The notes: generated by a model from the letters alone, not told the origin. A stretch of DNA of 64,000 nt from Pseudoalteromonas piratica (GCF_000788395.1 NZ_CP009889.1:1054001-1118000); one strand, 5' to 3'; counted from the stretch's first letter, positions 54,314 to 63,301 are shown. Numbers and translations are program-made.

Positions 54314-55144
54314 ATGGAAGATTTTATCGCACAACTCGACCTAAACCAGTACCTACCAACTGCACTTGACTGGGTAACCAACCTAATATTAGCTCTGGCA
54401 ATTCTAATCGTTGGTGTTTGGCTTGCTGGCAAAGTGAATAAAGCCATCATCAACATTGCCAATAAACACGCCCAACTTGATGACACACTGTTTAAGTTTT
54501 TCGGCAGTGTTGCGAAATACACCATTTTAGCCTTTGTGGGTATTGCCGTACTAAATCGCTTTGGTGTGCAAACGGCTTCTATCATTGCATTACTTGGTGC
54601 AGCGGGTTTAGCAGTAGGTTTAGCCCTACAAGGTACATTGTCCAATTTAGCTGCGGGTGTAATGTTACTTATCTTCCGTCCTTATAAAGTGGATGACTTT
54701 ATCGAAACCGGCGATCAATTTGGTAAGGTGGCAGAAATAGATATGTTCACCACTATTTTACATACCTTTGATAATCAACGTATTATCATTCCAAATAGCG
54801 ATATTTGGGGCAGCAAAATTATCAATCATTCTCACCATGCTATACGTGGTGTAGATATGCGATTTGGTATTGCCTATGACGAAAACATTGATGCAGCCCG
54901 CAAGGTAATAGAGGGCGTATTAAGCGCACACCCTCATGTATTGAATGAGCCAAGCCCTTTTGTTGAGGTAGAAACACTCAACAATAGTTCTGTGGATTTT
55001 TTAGTGCGTCCATTTTGTCAGGGTGAGCACTATTTCGATATTTTATACTCAGTACCAGAGCAAATTAAAAAAGCCCTTGATGAGGCCAATATTGAAATCC
55101 CATTCCCTCACCGCAAAGTAATCTTAGTTAATGAAAGCAAATAA
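54314..55144 (+). CDS. mscS: Small-conductance mechanosensitive channel MscS
   Basis: A 276-residue protein close to E. coli MscS length. Three N-terminal helices are followed by the pore-lining TM3, rich in Gly and Ala (LLGAAGLAVGLALQGTLSNL), FRPYKVDDFIETG, and the cytoplasmic beta and alpha/beta domains with NSDIWGSKIINHS. It opens under membrane tension to release solutes at hypo-osmotic shock, a natural counterpart to betaine accumulation by the bet locus. Confidence 0.93.
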   Translation: MEDFIAQLDLNQYLPTALDWVTNLILALAILIVGVWLAGKVNKAIINIANKHAQLDDTLFKFFGSVAKYTILAFVGIAVLNRFGVQTASIIALLGAAGLAVGLALQGTLSNLAAGVMLLIFRPYKVDDFIETGDQFGKVAEIDMFTTILHTFDNQRIIIPNSDIWGSKIINHSHHAIRGVDMRFGIAYDENIDAARKVIEGVLSAHPHVLNEPSPFVEVETLNNSSVDFLVRPFCQGEHYFDILYSVPEQIKKALDEANIEIPFPHRKVILVNESK

Positions 55145-55209
55145 CTAAGCAATCAGGTGGTGTTTCTTCACTAAACTAAACACCACTCTTTTAGCCTAAA
55201 AGGATAGCA

Positions 55210-55581
55210 ATGAATCTAAACCAAGTTACCTTACCCGTCACAGATATGAACCAAGCTGTGACTTTTTATCAAACGCTCGGTTTTGAACTTATCGTCGACA
55301 CACCACATTATGCACGTTTTGCCTGTCCCATGGGCGGTTCAACATTTTCATTATCACTAGAAGGTCAAACCATAAATGGTGCCATAATTTATTTTGAGCA
55401 CCCAGATCTCGATAACTGGGTTGAGCAACTGATTGCAAAAGGTATTTCGTTTATAACACTGCCAACAGATCAACGATACCTTTGGCGAGAGGCCGTGTTA
55501 GCGGATCCTTCTGGTAATAAAATCAAGCTCTATTGGGCTGGGGAAAATCGATTAAACCCGCCTTGGCGCGTTCAAAATTAA
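55210..55581 (+). CDS. VOC-superfamily (glyoxalase-fold) protein
   Basis: A 123-residue protein with paired beta-alpha-beta-beta-beta units: VTLPVTDMNQAVTFYQTLGF and WREAVLADPSGNKIKLYWAG. The latter ends in the usual metal-ligand region, but Glu/His ligands of glyoxalase I are not obvious. It may be a dioxygenase-like, resistance or binding protein; substrate unknown. It lies 65 bases after mscS and 35 before the DUF3291 gene, perhaps one transcript. Confidence 0.82.
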   Translation: MNLNQVTLPVTDMNQAVTFYQTLGFELIVDTPHYARFACPMGGSTFSLSLEGQTINGAIIYFEHPDLDNWVEQLIAKGISFITLPTDQRYLWREAVLADPSGNKIKLYWAGENRLNPPWRVQN

Positions 55582-55616
55582 TTATTTCATTTAATGATCA
55601 TTAGTAAAGGAAGTAT

Positions 55617-56093
55617 ATGCAACTAGCTCAACTTAATATCGCACTGCCCAAATACCCCCTTGATGCCGCTGAAATGAAAGACTTTGTTGATAATTTAGAC
55701 TCTGTCAATGCATTGGCTGAGCAAACGGATGGGTTTATATGGCGATTGCAAGATGACTCAGGTGATGCCACCAGTATTCAAGCATTCGAAAACCCCAATA
55801 TGCTCGTTAATATGTCTGTTTGGCAAACAGTTGATAGCTTAAAAAACTTTATGTTTCGCACCCATCATCGCGATTTTATGCGCCGTAAAAATGAATGGTT
55901 CGAGAAACTTAATGAAGATAACTATGTGCTTTGGTGGTTAGAAGATGGTCATATTCCGACTGTAGCAGAAGGTATTGCACGGTTAACACACCTTCGTAAT
56001 GAAGGTGATTCGCCTTATGCCTTCAGTTTCAAAACAAACTTTACGCCTCTGGATCTCAAAACTGAACTAAGTCATTCAGTTCAACCACAATAA
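55617..56093 (+). CDS. DUF3291 family protein
   Basis: A 158-residue protein: QLAQLNIALPKYPLDAAEM, MSVWQTVDSLKNFMFRTHH and YVLWWLEDGHIPTVAEG are the hallmarks of DUF3291, a dimeric alpha/beta-barrel (antibiotic-monooxygenase-like) fold. An AAAGGAAG site precedes the ATG. Function unknown. Confidence 0.85.
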   Translation: MQLAQLNIALPKYPLDAAEMKDFVDNLDSVNALAEQTDGFIWRLQDDSGDATSIQAFENPNMLVNMSVWQTVDSLKNFMFRTHHRDFMRRKNEWFEKLNEDNYVLWWLEDGHIPTVAEGIARLTHLRNEGDSPYAFSFKTNFTPLDLKTELSHSVQPQ

Positions 56094-56110
56094 TATCTGC
56101 TGTGCTCAAA

Positions 56111-56135
56111 GGGATAACAACCCAGCCGTTATCCC
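56111..56135. terminator. Hairpin between convergent genes
   Basis: GGGATAAC (56111-56118), 9-base loop, GTTATCCC (56128-56135), then AAATTCATTTTT. It overlaps the last codons of the minus-strand hydrolase gene and probably terminates the plus-strand DUF3291 transcript. Confidence 0.55.
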
Positions 56136-56821
56136 AAATTCATTTTTACATTAAGCCAATTTTTAACTGGGATAAGCCATGCATCGTTAGGTCTGTAAAA
56201 TGCGCCATGAGAAAGCCCAGTATTAATCCCAACTTCCTCAAATGAAGTTAACGACATACTTTTGGCTTTTAATTTCACGCACGACTTTGCACCATCACTT
56301 TTCTCGTAAATCGATAACACATGACCATACACTTGAATATTTGCATGTTTAGACGAAATAAGTCGCCCACACCCGGCAAGTAATACTGTGTTAACCCCAA
56401 CATCCGCAAGGTAGTTAGATGTCAGCCCAGTAATAAATGCACCTCTAGAAAAACCAACAACAGTGATGTGTGATGGCTTTACGCCATGTTTAACAAGCGT
56501 TCGAATGTTTTCGCTTAACGCCTTGGCATACACAAATGGGTCAGTATTCTTTTTTCGGTGCGTTGCAATCAGGGTATAACTAGGGTTTGCTAGGGCCTTT
56601 TTTATATTTGGAAAATCGTACAGTCCCCAACGATGTTTCGTCTCTACCGGCCTAGGGTTATCGCCTTCAACAATATAGCCATGAGAATAAAACACAAATT
56701 TGTCAGCAGCGCTGTAATTTTCTGGTATGTGAGAAAGCACTTCCTTTGCCATCAGACTGGCAGATACCATCAAACTTAAAATACAGGCAATCCTTTTCAA
56801 AAAAGTGGGGAGTTTTAACAT
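56129..56821 (-). CDS. Secreted alpha/beta hydrolase
   Basis: I use the ATG at 56821 (230 residues); a TTG three codons earlier is also possible. The signal peptide is about 25 residues (MLKLPTFLKRIACILSLMVS). The nucleophile elbow is GFSRGAFITG, and a late His is in LSHGAFYRP. The fold is a small alpha/beta hydrolase of unknown substrate, expected in the periplasm. Confidence 0.75.
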   Translation of the reverse strand: MLKLPTFLKRIACILSLMVSASLMAKEVLSHIPENYSAADKFVFYSHGYIVEGDNPRPVETKHRWGLYDFPNIKKALANPSYTLIATHRKKNTDPFVYAKALSENIRTLVKHGVKPSHITVVGFSRGAFITGLTSNYLADVGVNTVLLAGCGRLISSKHANIQVYGHVLSIYEKSDGAKSCVKLKAKSMSLTSFEEVGINTGLSHGAFYRPNDAWLIPVKNWLNVKMNLG

Positions 56822-56926
56822 CGCTTTCAATTACTTTGTAAATAAATGAATTTTAAGCGTTAATTAGAAGCTTGTATATCGATAACCTAGTTGCGATTGA
56901 TCATTTGATCACACTTTCCTCTTTCT

Positions 56927-57002
56927 TGCCTAGCTGAATGAAGGTAGAAGCGAGCGCAGGATTCATTAGCTTTTGCTCGATATTGGCTTGAAGTGCTAGG
57001 CA
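56927..57002. repeat. 76-base nested inverted-repeat element
   Basis: Outer arms TGCCTAGC (56927-56934) and GCTAGGCA (56995-57002) enclose inner arms CGAGC (56951-56955) and GCTCG (56975-56979), so the strand can fold into one two-tier hairpin. It sits in the 351-base gap 56822-57172 between divergent genes. It resembles a REP- or MITE-like element in design, or a structured RNA. No second copy is visible in this window. The rest of the gap shows nothing further. Confidence 0.45.
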
Positions 57003-57172
57003 CACATCAATTACCGCGATATTAGAACACTTAAACAGAACAAAAATAGAAAAATTAATCTCAACACGCCCTAAGCACATTTATTTACCACAACTCGAGT
57101 TAATAAATTGTTAATCCAATTGAATTCTGTATCATAGTTTTGAACGCAAACAACAACTTAAATGGAAGCCCA

Positions 57173-59020
57173 ATGATAAAAACAATACTGAAGTGGCTAA
57201 TGCTGAGTATAGTAATACTGGCATTTTTAGCAGGCGCATTTGTCGCTCACGAGTGGTATGCCAAAAAACCGCTGCGATTCAAATCGTACGTAGATCGTAC
57301 TATGGTAAAAATGGCGTTTGATAGCCCTGAAACGCTTACATCTCTCGGTTTTTTAGAGAGTTTAGGGTTTACTAGTCACAATGCAGAGCTTGATGATGCA
57401 AGCCTTGCAAAAGACGATGAATTGTTCGCCTTATTACCCGAAATTAGACAAGGTGTGCTGCAATATGACGATAACGATCTCGATAAATCAGATCGTATGT
57501 CAAAAGAGATCGCGCTCTATTTACTTGATTTTGGCGTTGAAGCCAGCGAGTTCCGTTACCATAGTTACCCTGTAAACCAATTATTTGGCATTCAAAATGG
57601 CTTTCCTAGCTTTATGGATGCACAGCATCAGGTAAATTCTCTCGAAGATGCCAATAACTACATTAGTCGTTTATCACAAGTGAAACGCAAATTTTCACAA
57701 AGTTTAGAAGGACTCAAAATACGCGAAGAAAAGAACATTATTCCACCTCGTTTTGTTATCGACCGCGTATTAGACGAAATGACCACGTTTGTCGACACAC
57801 CGATTAATGAAAATATCCTATACACCTCGCTACAAGCTAAAATGAACAAAGCGCAAGAGCAGGCGAAAAGTTCGGGGGATTCAGTGTTTGATGCCCAAAC
57901 TCAAGCACAAATCCTCGCAGATGTGGAAGTGGCAATGACCGAATCCGTGCACCCTGCGTATCAGCTTTTTATTGATTATTTTACAGCACTACGCGACAAA
58001 GCGACGACCGACGACGGCTTTTGGAAGTTGCCAAATGGTGATAAAGCTTACGCTAGCTCACTTAAATTTTTCACCACCACCAACTACACTGCAGACTTTA
58101 TTCACCAAACCGGCCTTGAAGAAGTAGCACGTATTCAAGGTGAAATTCTTGCAATTTTAACCAGTGAAGGTTTTGATACAAGCCTTGGTTTTAGTAATGC
58201 TATCGAGGCGTTAAAAGCCGATGAGCGTTTTTATTACCCGGATACCGATGAAGGTCGCGAACAGATATTAGCTGATTACCAAACTATCTTAGACGAAATT
58301 GATAAAGGACTGGACGGCGCATTTAATATTCGACCTAAAGCAGGCATGAAAGTACGCCGTATTCCAGAATTTAAAGAGAAAACCGCACCGGGAGCTTATT
58401 ATCAGCAGCCCGCCATCGATGGTTCTCGACCAGGCTTATTTTTTGCTAACTTATACGACATAAAAGCAACCCCTAAGTACTCAATGCGCACACTCGCCTA
58501 TCACGAAGGTATTCCAGGTCATCATTTCCAAATTGCCATTGGCATGGAAGCAGAAGGCTTACCACTTTTTAGACGTATGTCGCCATTTACTGCTTACACC
58601 GAAGGTTGGGCGCTTTACGCTGAGCAAGTTGCATGGGAGCTAGGCTTTCAAAACGATCCTTACGATAATATTGGCCGCTTACAAGCTGAACTGTTCAGAG
58701 CCGTTCGTTTAGTGGTAGACACAGGTATTCACCATAAACGCTGGACCCGTGAACAAGCCATTGACTATATGCTTAAAAATACTGGCATGGCTGAATCAGA
58801 TGTCACATCTGAAATTGAACGTTATATTGTGATGCCAGGTCAGGCAACCGCATACAAAGTTGGTATGATGAAAATTTTAGAAATTCGCGAAAATGCAAAA
58901 GCAGCACTTGGTGATAAGTTTGATCTTGCTGAGTTCCATGATGTAGTGCTGAAAAATGGCGCAGTGCCATTGGACATTTTAGCGCGCATTGTTGATGACT
59001 ACGTTAGCAGTAAACAATAA
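57173..59020 (+). CDS. DUF885 family membrane-anchored metallopeptidase
   Basis: The ATG at 57173 has GGAAG upstream, giving 615 residues; a TTG at 57140 is less likely. A signal anchor (about 8-28) is followed by a helical DUF885 domain with the zinc motif YHEGIPGHHFQIAIG (HExxPGHH) and TEGWALYAEQVAWELG. These are distant relatives of M32/M3-like peptidases; in Pseudomonas and Stenotrophomonas relatives are only predicted. It likely digests peptides in the periplasm. A terminator follows. Confidence 0.87.
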   Translation: MIKTILKWLMLSIVILAFLAGAFVAHEWYAKKPLRFKSYVDRTMVKMAFDSPETLTSLGFLESLGFTSHNAELDDASLAKDDELFALLPEIRQGVLQYDDNDLDKSDRMSKEIALYLLDFGVEASEFRYHSYPVNQLFGIQNGFPSFMDAQHQVNSLEDANNYISRLSQVKRKFSQSLEGLKIREEKNIIPPRFVIDRVLDEMTTFVDTPINENILYTSLQAKMNKAQEQAKSSGDSVFDAQTQAQILADVEVAMTESVHPAYQLFIDYFTALRDKATTDDGFWKLPNGDKAYASSLKFFTTTNYTADFIHQTGLEEVARIQGEILAILTSEGFDTSLGFSNAIEALKADERFYYPDTDEGREQILADYQTILDEIDKGLDGAFNIRPKAGMKVRRIPEFKEKTAPGAYYQQPAIDGSRPGLFFANLYDIKATPKYSMRTLAYHEGIPGHHFQIAIGMEAEGLPLFRRMSPFTAYTEGWALYAEQVAWELGFQNDPYDNIGRLQAELFRAVRLVVDTGIHHKRWTREQAIDYMLKNTGMAESDVTSEIERYIVMPGQATAYKVGMMKILEIRENAKAALGDKFDLAEFHDVVLKNGAVPLDILARIVDDYVSSKQ

Positions 59021-59040
59021 TCTACAAGCCAACAATACAA

Positions 59041-59067
59041 AAAAGAGCAGTTAATCCTGCTCTTTTT
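59041..59067. terminator. Bidirectional intrinsic terminator
   Basis: AAAAGAGCAG (59041-59050), 6-base loop, CTGCTCTTTT (59057-59066) with further Ts; A-rich upstream. It lies between the DUF885 gene and the convergent dehydrogenase gene. Confidence 0.9.
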
Positions 59068-59090
59068 TTATTTAACAATGTGAATACTTG

Positions 59091-60386
59091 CTAACGCTGG
59101 GATTGTGCATTGAAATAGTCGGTTGTACCATGTGCTTCGATGGCTTCTGTCAAAGCTAATAACGCCACATTATACACGCTGTCGCGAAGTGATATGCCTT
59201 TGTCAGTATAAATATCCCACGCATTTTCAAATGCGCTTTCCAGCTTTTGATGCAGCTTTTCTTCAACTTTATCAAGTGACCACTGTTCACCTTGTCGGTT
59301 TTGCAACCACTCAAAATAGCTTACGATAACACCGCCCGAGTTGGCTAAAATGTCGGGTACAATAGTGACATTATTTTCCTGCAAGAGACTATCAGCATCA
59401 CTTTCAACCGGGCCATTAGCAATTTCTACAATGTATTTTGCTTTGACGTCATTTGCATTATCTTTTGTGATTACCCCATCAAGGGCTGCAGGGATCAAAA
59501 TATCCACACCCATGGTGATCAAATCTTCATTGCTAATATGATCAAAATCTAAGGTTTCGCACACAGATTGGTTACAGTACACCGCAGTTAATTTTTTACT
59601 GCGCTGTTTTTCTTGATAAATACTGGCAACATCCAATCCCTGTTCACGGTAGATGCCGCCTTGCGAATCACTAATTGCAACGATATTAAATCCCGCTTGC
59701 TGCAGTAATTTTGCACAGTGATACCCACCATTACCAAAACCCTGAATCGCAACGGTTAATTCACTTGGCTTTAACCCTAACTTGCTAACTAACATCTGAG
59801 TGCAAATAAAGGCCCCTCGCCCTGTAGCACTTTCACGGCCTAAACTGCCACCCAATGAAATCGGTTTTCCCGTAATCACTGCGGGTGCTTTACTGCGCGT
59901 GATTTTTTCATATTCATCCATCATCCAACCCATAATGCGTGCGTTGGTGTAAACATCAGGGGCTGGAATATCAGTATCTGGACCAATAAAGTCTGCCATT
60001 GCGCGCACATAGGCTCGCGATAAACGCTCTAATTCCATAGGGGATAATTTTTTAGGGTTTACAGTCACCCCACCTTTGCCACCGCCCAACGGTAAACCGA
60101 CCACCGCACATTTAAGCGTCATCCAAAAGGCTAACGCTTCAACCTCATCTTGATTAACGTCTTGATGAAAACGGATCCCCCCTTTGCAGGGACCTAAAAT
60201 ATCATTGTAGCGACAACGGTACCCTTTAAAGTATGCAAGTCTGCCGCTGTCTAATCGTACTGGTAAATTAGTTGCCAGAGTTGCATGAGGGTGACTTAAT
60301 GCTTCGATAACTTGGCTGGATGTATTCGCTTGTTTGCCAATACGATGCAAACGCTCAATGGCACTTGCGAGAACTGAGTTACTCAT
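59091..60386 (-). CDS. Glu/Leu/Phe/Val dehydrogenase, probably glutamate dehydrogenase
   Basis: A 431-residue enzyme: MTLKCAVVGLPLGGGKGGV with the substrate-binding glycine-rich loop and catalytic-type lysines, then IPAPDVYTNARIMGWMMDEY (catalytic Asp region). A Rossmann domain has VAIQGFGNGGYHCAKLL and EIANGPVE. The length suits the hexameric NAD-type glutamate dehydrogenase family. It would interconvert glutamate and 2-oxoglutarate. Leucine dehydrogenase is a less likely reading. Confidence 0.88.
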   Translation of the reverse strand: MSNSVLASAIERLHRIGKQANTSSQVIEALSHPHATLATNLPVRLDSGRLAYFKGYRCRYNDILGPCKGGIRFHQDVNQDEVEALAFWMTLKCAVVGLPLGGGKGGVTVNPKKLSPMELERLSRAYVRAMADFIGPDTDIPAPDVYTNARIMGWMMDEYEKITRSKAPAVITGKPISLGGSLGRESATGRGAFICTQMLVSKLGLKPSELTVAIQGFGNGGYHCAKLLQQAGFNIVAISDSQGGIYREQGLDVASIYQEKQRSKKLTAVYCNQSVCETLDFDHISNEDLITMGVDILIPAALDGVITKDNANDVKAKYIVEIANGPVESDADSLLQENNVTIVPDILANSGGVIVSYFEWLQNRQGEQWSLDKVEEKLHQKLESAFENAWDIYTDKGISLRDSVYNVALLALTEAIEAHGTTDYFNAQSQR

Positions 60387-60721
60387 ACCTACTCCTTAGT
60401 ATTTTCTTATAATTAAAGGTAATTTTTATAGAAATTCAAATTCTTAGTATTAAAAGCTGTGCCAACACAACGCTAACCTGTGTAGATTCAAAACAGCTTA
60501 TAAAACACTGCAAATCAGTTAGAAATTGATACTGTATTGAGACTGTTTTGGATTAACTAAGATGAAAACAAGCAAAATGGTTGGTATTAAGGTGCTTTAA
60601 ACACGTAATAAATCATAAAGGTAAAAGGAGTGTGGAAGATTTGAAAAGGTGGGGATACATTCGCCCTTTCAATCATCAAAGGATTTGAAAGGGCGTTGTA
60701 ATTGTCAGTATGTTTAGAAAA
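60387..60721. other. 335-base intergenic region with one long hairpin
   Basis: It holds the control region of the dehydrogenase gene and, at 60662-60695, a perfect 11-base stem (CGCCCTTTCAA / TTGAAAGGGCG) with a 12-base loop. No T tract follows on either strand. The hairpin lies 27 bases past the stop of the small membrane protein gene at 60722 and may end that transcript. Nothing else is evident. Confidence 0.45.
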
Positions 60722-60988
60722 TTAAGAGGCAGTTTGTTTACGCGACTTAGCCACCACCTTTTCAACACTCTTGCCTGTTACTGCCCAAATAAGTAACCCC
60801 GACCATGCAATAAAGGAGAATCCAGCAGGCACACACGCTGCAGCGATTATTTTTACATGTTTTCGGTTTAGGAAAAATGCAAGTAATGCAGGCAAAAACC
60901 ACAAAAATAGCGTAACGAGCGCCACACCTAAAATAAATACAGGGTTTGCATTAGCAAATAATTCTTCAAAAAAAGTAAGCGTTTCCAT
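60722..60988 (-). CDS. Small membrane protein resembling superinfection-immunity family
   Basis: An 88-residue protein with two hydrophobic helices (about 15-40 and 47-70). FLWFLPALLAFFLNRKHVKI followed by WSGLLIWAVTGKS recalls the T4 Imm-like 'superinfection immunity' family (PF14373), which is widespread outside phages and mostly of unknown function. No phage genes are nearby, so an immunity role is not implied. Confidence 0.5.
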   Translation of the reverse strand: METLTFFEELFANANPVFILGVALVTLFLWFLPALLAFFLNRKHVKIIAAACVPAGFSFIAWSGLLIWAVTGKSVEKVVAKSRKQTAS

Positions 60989-61143
60989 AGGTCAATTTCC
61001 AGTTCATTAAGTAAGTAACATGGCTAGACTAATTTATTCAAAACATGGAAAGCACGTTAAGTGTTAAGCGGTTATATCGAATGATTGACGGTAAGAGGGT
61101 AAAAAGAGCCTTGTAGTAAAGGGTTACTACCCGTTTGTTTTAT

Positions 61144-61410
61144 CTAATCGTTATTATTCAAGGCGTATGTTAAACAGGTTACGCGTAACATCGAGGTTAG
61201 GTTTTTAACACTGCCATGACGCGCTATAACCTCTTGATACAAGGTGGCAATAAATTCTGGCACAGTAACATTTTCAGCATCGGCAATGTGCGCCAATATT
61301 TGCCACATCTTATTTTCAAGCGAAATGCTCGTCACCTGACCTTGCAAGCGTATCGACCTTTTGGTGCTGTCGTAAGACGATTGCGGTTCTTGAGCATATA
61401 ATTCACACAT
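61144..61410 (-). CDS. Ribbon-helix-helix domain protein
   Basis: An 88-residue protein starting MCELYAQEP, then STKRSIRLQGQVTSISLENK (the DNA-contacting strand and first helix), MWQILAHIADAENVTVPEFI and LTSMLRVTCLTYAL. This is the RHH_4 pattern of small dimeric DNA-binding proteins. Its start codon lies 14 bases from that of the divergent glyoxalase-fold gene, so it is well placed to control that gene and itself. Confidence 0.8.
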   Translation of the reverse strand: MCELYAQEPQSSYDSTKRSIRLQGQVTSISLENKMWQILAHIADAENVTVPEFIATLYQEVIARHGSVKNLTSMLRVTCLTYALNNND

Positions 61411-61424
61411 AAGGGTTTCCGTTT

Positions 61425-61820
61425 ATGGCTAAAATGATTCACAGCATGATCCGCGTAGTAAACGAATCAAAGTCACTGCAATTTTACCAAACTATTCTTA
61501 ACTTAACAGAAAAACGCCGCATCACATTTGATAGCTTTTGTTTAATTTATCTCGGTAATGATGAATCTGATTTTGAACTTGAATTAACAGTAAACTTTGA
61601 TACCAAATGCGCTTACGAGCATGGCAATGGCTACGGCCATCTTGCGGTGAGCGCCGAAAATATTGAACGTATTCACCAAAAAGCGTGCAATCTTGGTTAT
61701 CAGCCAAAAGACATCAAATCATTTTACAATGGCGATGAGTTGGTTGCTAAATTCTTCTTTATCAACGACCCCGATGGCTACGCCATCGAAGTCATTGAAC
61801 GTTCCGACACCTTTAGCTAA
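61425..61820 (+). CDS. Lactoylglutathione-lyase-like VOC protein
   Basis: A 131-residue glyoxalase I-like protein: MIHSMIRVVNESKSLQFYQT, FELELTVNFDTK, GHLAVSAENIERIHQKA and NDPDGYAIEVIER. The metal ligands of glyoxalase I are visible as His in HSMIRV, Glu in FELELT, His in GYGHLAV and Glu in YAIEVIE. It may detoxify methylglyoxal with glutathione or act on a related aldehyde. It is divergent from the RHH gene. Confidence 0.8.
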   Translation: MAKMIHSMIRVVNESKSLQFYQTILNLTEKRRITFDSFCLIYLGNDESDFELELTVNFDTKCAYEHGNGYGHLAVSAENIERIHQKACNLGYQPKDIKSFYNGDELVAKFFFINDPDGYAIEVIERSDTFS

Positions 61821-61826
61821 GCGTCG

Positions 61827-63056
61827 CTAGTTTGTATTTTGCGCGGCATTGTCATCTGCTAACTTTTCTTCTTTAGAAAGAATAATAAAGCCACGCGTTA
61901 CGGGAATAGCAATTTGTGAAATTAACGCTGTTCCCCATAACATATTGCCCACCAAAGCCGGTACATAAGGCACGACAAAAAAAGTAATAACGGCTAACGC
62001 AATACCAAATAACCTAATTGCTGGCGTGGCAAATCGATGAGCAATGCGCGTTTCAATAGTCGATTGGATCCACATTAAACACACTAAATAAAGCGCTAAT
62101 CCCGCGCAGCCAACTGCCGCATATTTTAAAGGAAAAGGTTGCCAAAAACCGACTTTAACCTCACCAGCCAATGCAACCCCCACCATCACCGCAGCAAGCA
62201 TTAAAAATAAATGGGCTATCCACCAGCTAACCAGAGTCCATTTTTTTGTGTCTTTCGGTTTACCATTACCGACAAAATCAAAATAAATCCAACACAGAAC
62301 AAAAACAGCAAAGCCGCCAAACACAAAGTTAACAAAAATTTCAGGGCTCACTTTATACACGCCTTTTTCTGACAAGGTGATAACGAGCTTAAAAAAGCCC
62401 TCGCCCACCACAATCAACAGCAATAACGCAAAGCGCTCAGCCATATGCCCTAATCGTGGCACAAAACGGCTGCATTCTAACACCCCAACTTTTGGCAACA
62501 TGTAAAGCAATTGAATGCTAATAATGCCTAAAGCAAACACCACAAAGTTAATCGGCTTAGGCAAAAAGGCGCTTATTGCGAATACCACAGCCAGTAAAAA
62601 GAAGTTGCGACTAACTTTGCTAGCCAATACCGTTTCTTCAACCCCTAACTGGTTGGTGCGGTAAAATAAATAAGCCGTAATAAATCGATTAAAGGCATAA
62701 GCGAGTGCAAAATAAGCCCAGCCTTTATCGAGAATGTGTGGTATGGATGCTGCCATCACCATTGCACTGACAATTTGGATTGACATTAATAAGCGATGTT
62801 TAACATCAGTACTGACGTAAAGTGAATTAAAGACACTCGAATCAGCCCAAGCAAACCATATGGCAATAAATATACCTGCAAATACCGCAAAACCACTTAG
62901 TGTAAGGTGATCACTTAAGAAATTACCTAACAAAAATACAATCACAACATGAATAAGATCATAAAATAGTTCTATCCAATGAACATGATCGTGAGATTTT
63001 TCTACGTCCATATGATGTTGTGGCGCACGCCACATCGGATGTCTGTCTAACGGCAT
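61827..63056 (-). CDS. Low-temperature-requirement LtrA family membrane protein
   Basis: A 409-residue protein with about 11-12 helices. It opens with HWIELFYDLIHVVIVFLLGN, the LtrA family start (WxELFYDLxxV), and has AERFALLLLIVVGEGFFKLV in the middle (xERxxxxxIIxLGE). LtrA was found through a Listeria cold-growth phenotype; its transport role is undefined. Its stop lies 6 bases from the stop of the plus-strand glyoxalase-fold gene. Confidence 0.85.
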   Translation of the reverse strand: MPLDRHPMWRAPQHHMDVEKSHDHVHWIELFYDLIHVVIVFLLGNFLSDHLTLSGFAVFAGIFIAIWFAWADSSVFNSLYVSTDVKHRLLMSIQIVSAMVMAASIPHILDKGWAYFALAYAFNRFITAYLFYRTNQLGVEETVLASKVSRNFFLLAVVFAISAFLPKPINFVVFALGIISIQLLYMLPKVGVLECSRFVPRLGHMAERFALLLLIVVGEGFFKLVITLSEKGVYKVSPEIFVNFVFGGFAVFVLCWIYFDFVGNGKPKDTKKWTLVSWWIAHLFLMLAAVMVGVALAGEVKVGFWQPFPLKYAAVGCAGLALYLVCLMWIQSTIETRIAHRFATPAIRLFGIALAVITFFVVPYVPALVGNMLWGTALISQIAIPVTRGFIILSKEEKLADDNAAQNTN

Positions 63057-63238
63057 AATATGACTCTGTCATTGCTTGTGTAACTTTTAGCATAAGAGAT
63101 TTTTTAAGGCTGATAAACCCCATTCTTCTTAACGTATTGTTTAGATTACTGACTATCGTTTAGTGCTAACACGCTTCATTAAGCCGTAAAGCTCGCCTTG
63201 TAAGGTATTCACGTCCCTATTTTATGTAATTCCATCAC

Positions 63239-63265
63239 CTATTTAGGAAAAAGATTCCTAAATAG
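63239..63265. promoter_or_regulatory. Perfect 11-base inverted repeat upstream of the right-end receptor
   Basis: CTATTTAGGAA (63239-63249), AAAGA, TTCCTAAATAG (63255-63265). It lies 18 bases upstream of the Fur-like palindrome in a 312-base gap. It may be an operator, or a hairpin near a promoter. The left part of the gap (63057-63238) shows nothing I can name. Confidence 0.45.
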
Positions 63266-63282
63266 AATAAATATCAAACATT

Positions 63283-63301
63283 AATGCGAATTATTAGCAT
63301 T
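63283..63301. promoter_or_regulatory. Fur-box-like palindrome
   Basis: A 19-base 9-1-9 palindrome, AATGCGAAT-T-ATTAGCATT, with 8 of 9 symmetric matches. It keeps the TGnnAAT-n-ATTnnCA core of Fur sites (7-1-7). It lies 67 bases before a siderophore-receptor start, a fitting place for iron repression. Confidence 0.6.

Noticed and set aside
56901..57080. A 59-codon minus-strand frame (begins MCLGRVEINF) across the 76-base element
   Set aside because: No good ribosome site, and the frame is probably a by-product of the inverted-repeat element; the opposite strand also has a short frame over the same bases.
60722..60988. A phage or superinfection-exclusion island
   Set aside because: Only one small membrane protein resembles the Imm family; no phage, integrase or attachment-site features are nearby, and the family is common in ordinary chromosomes.
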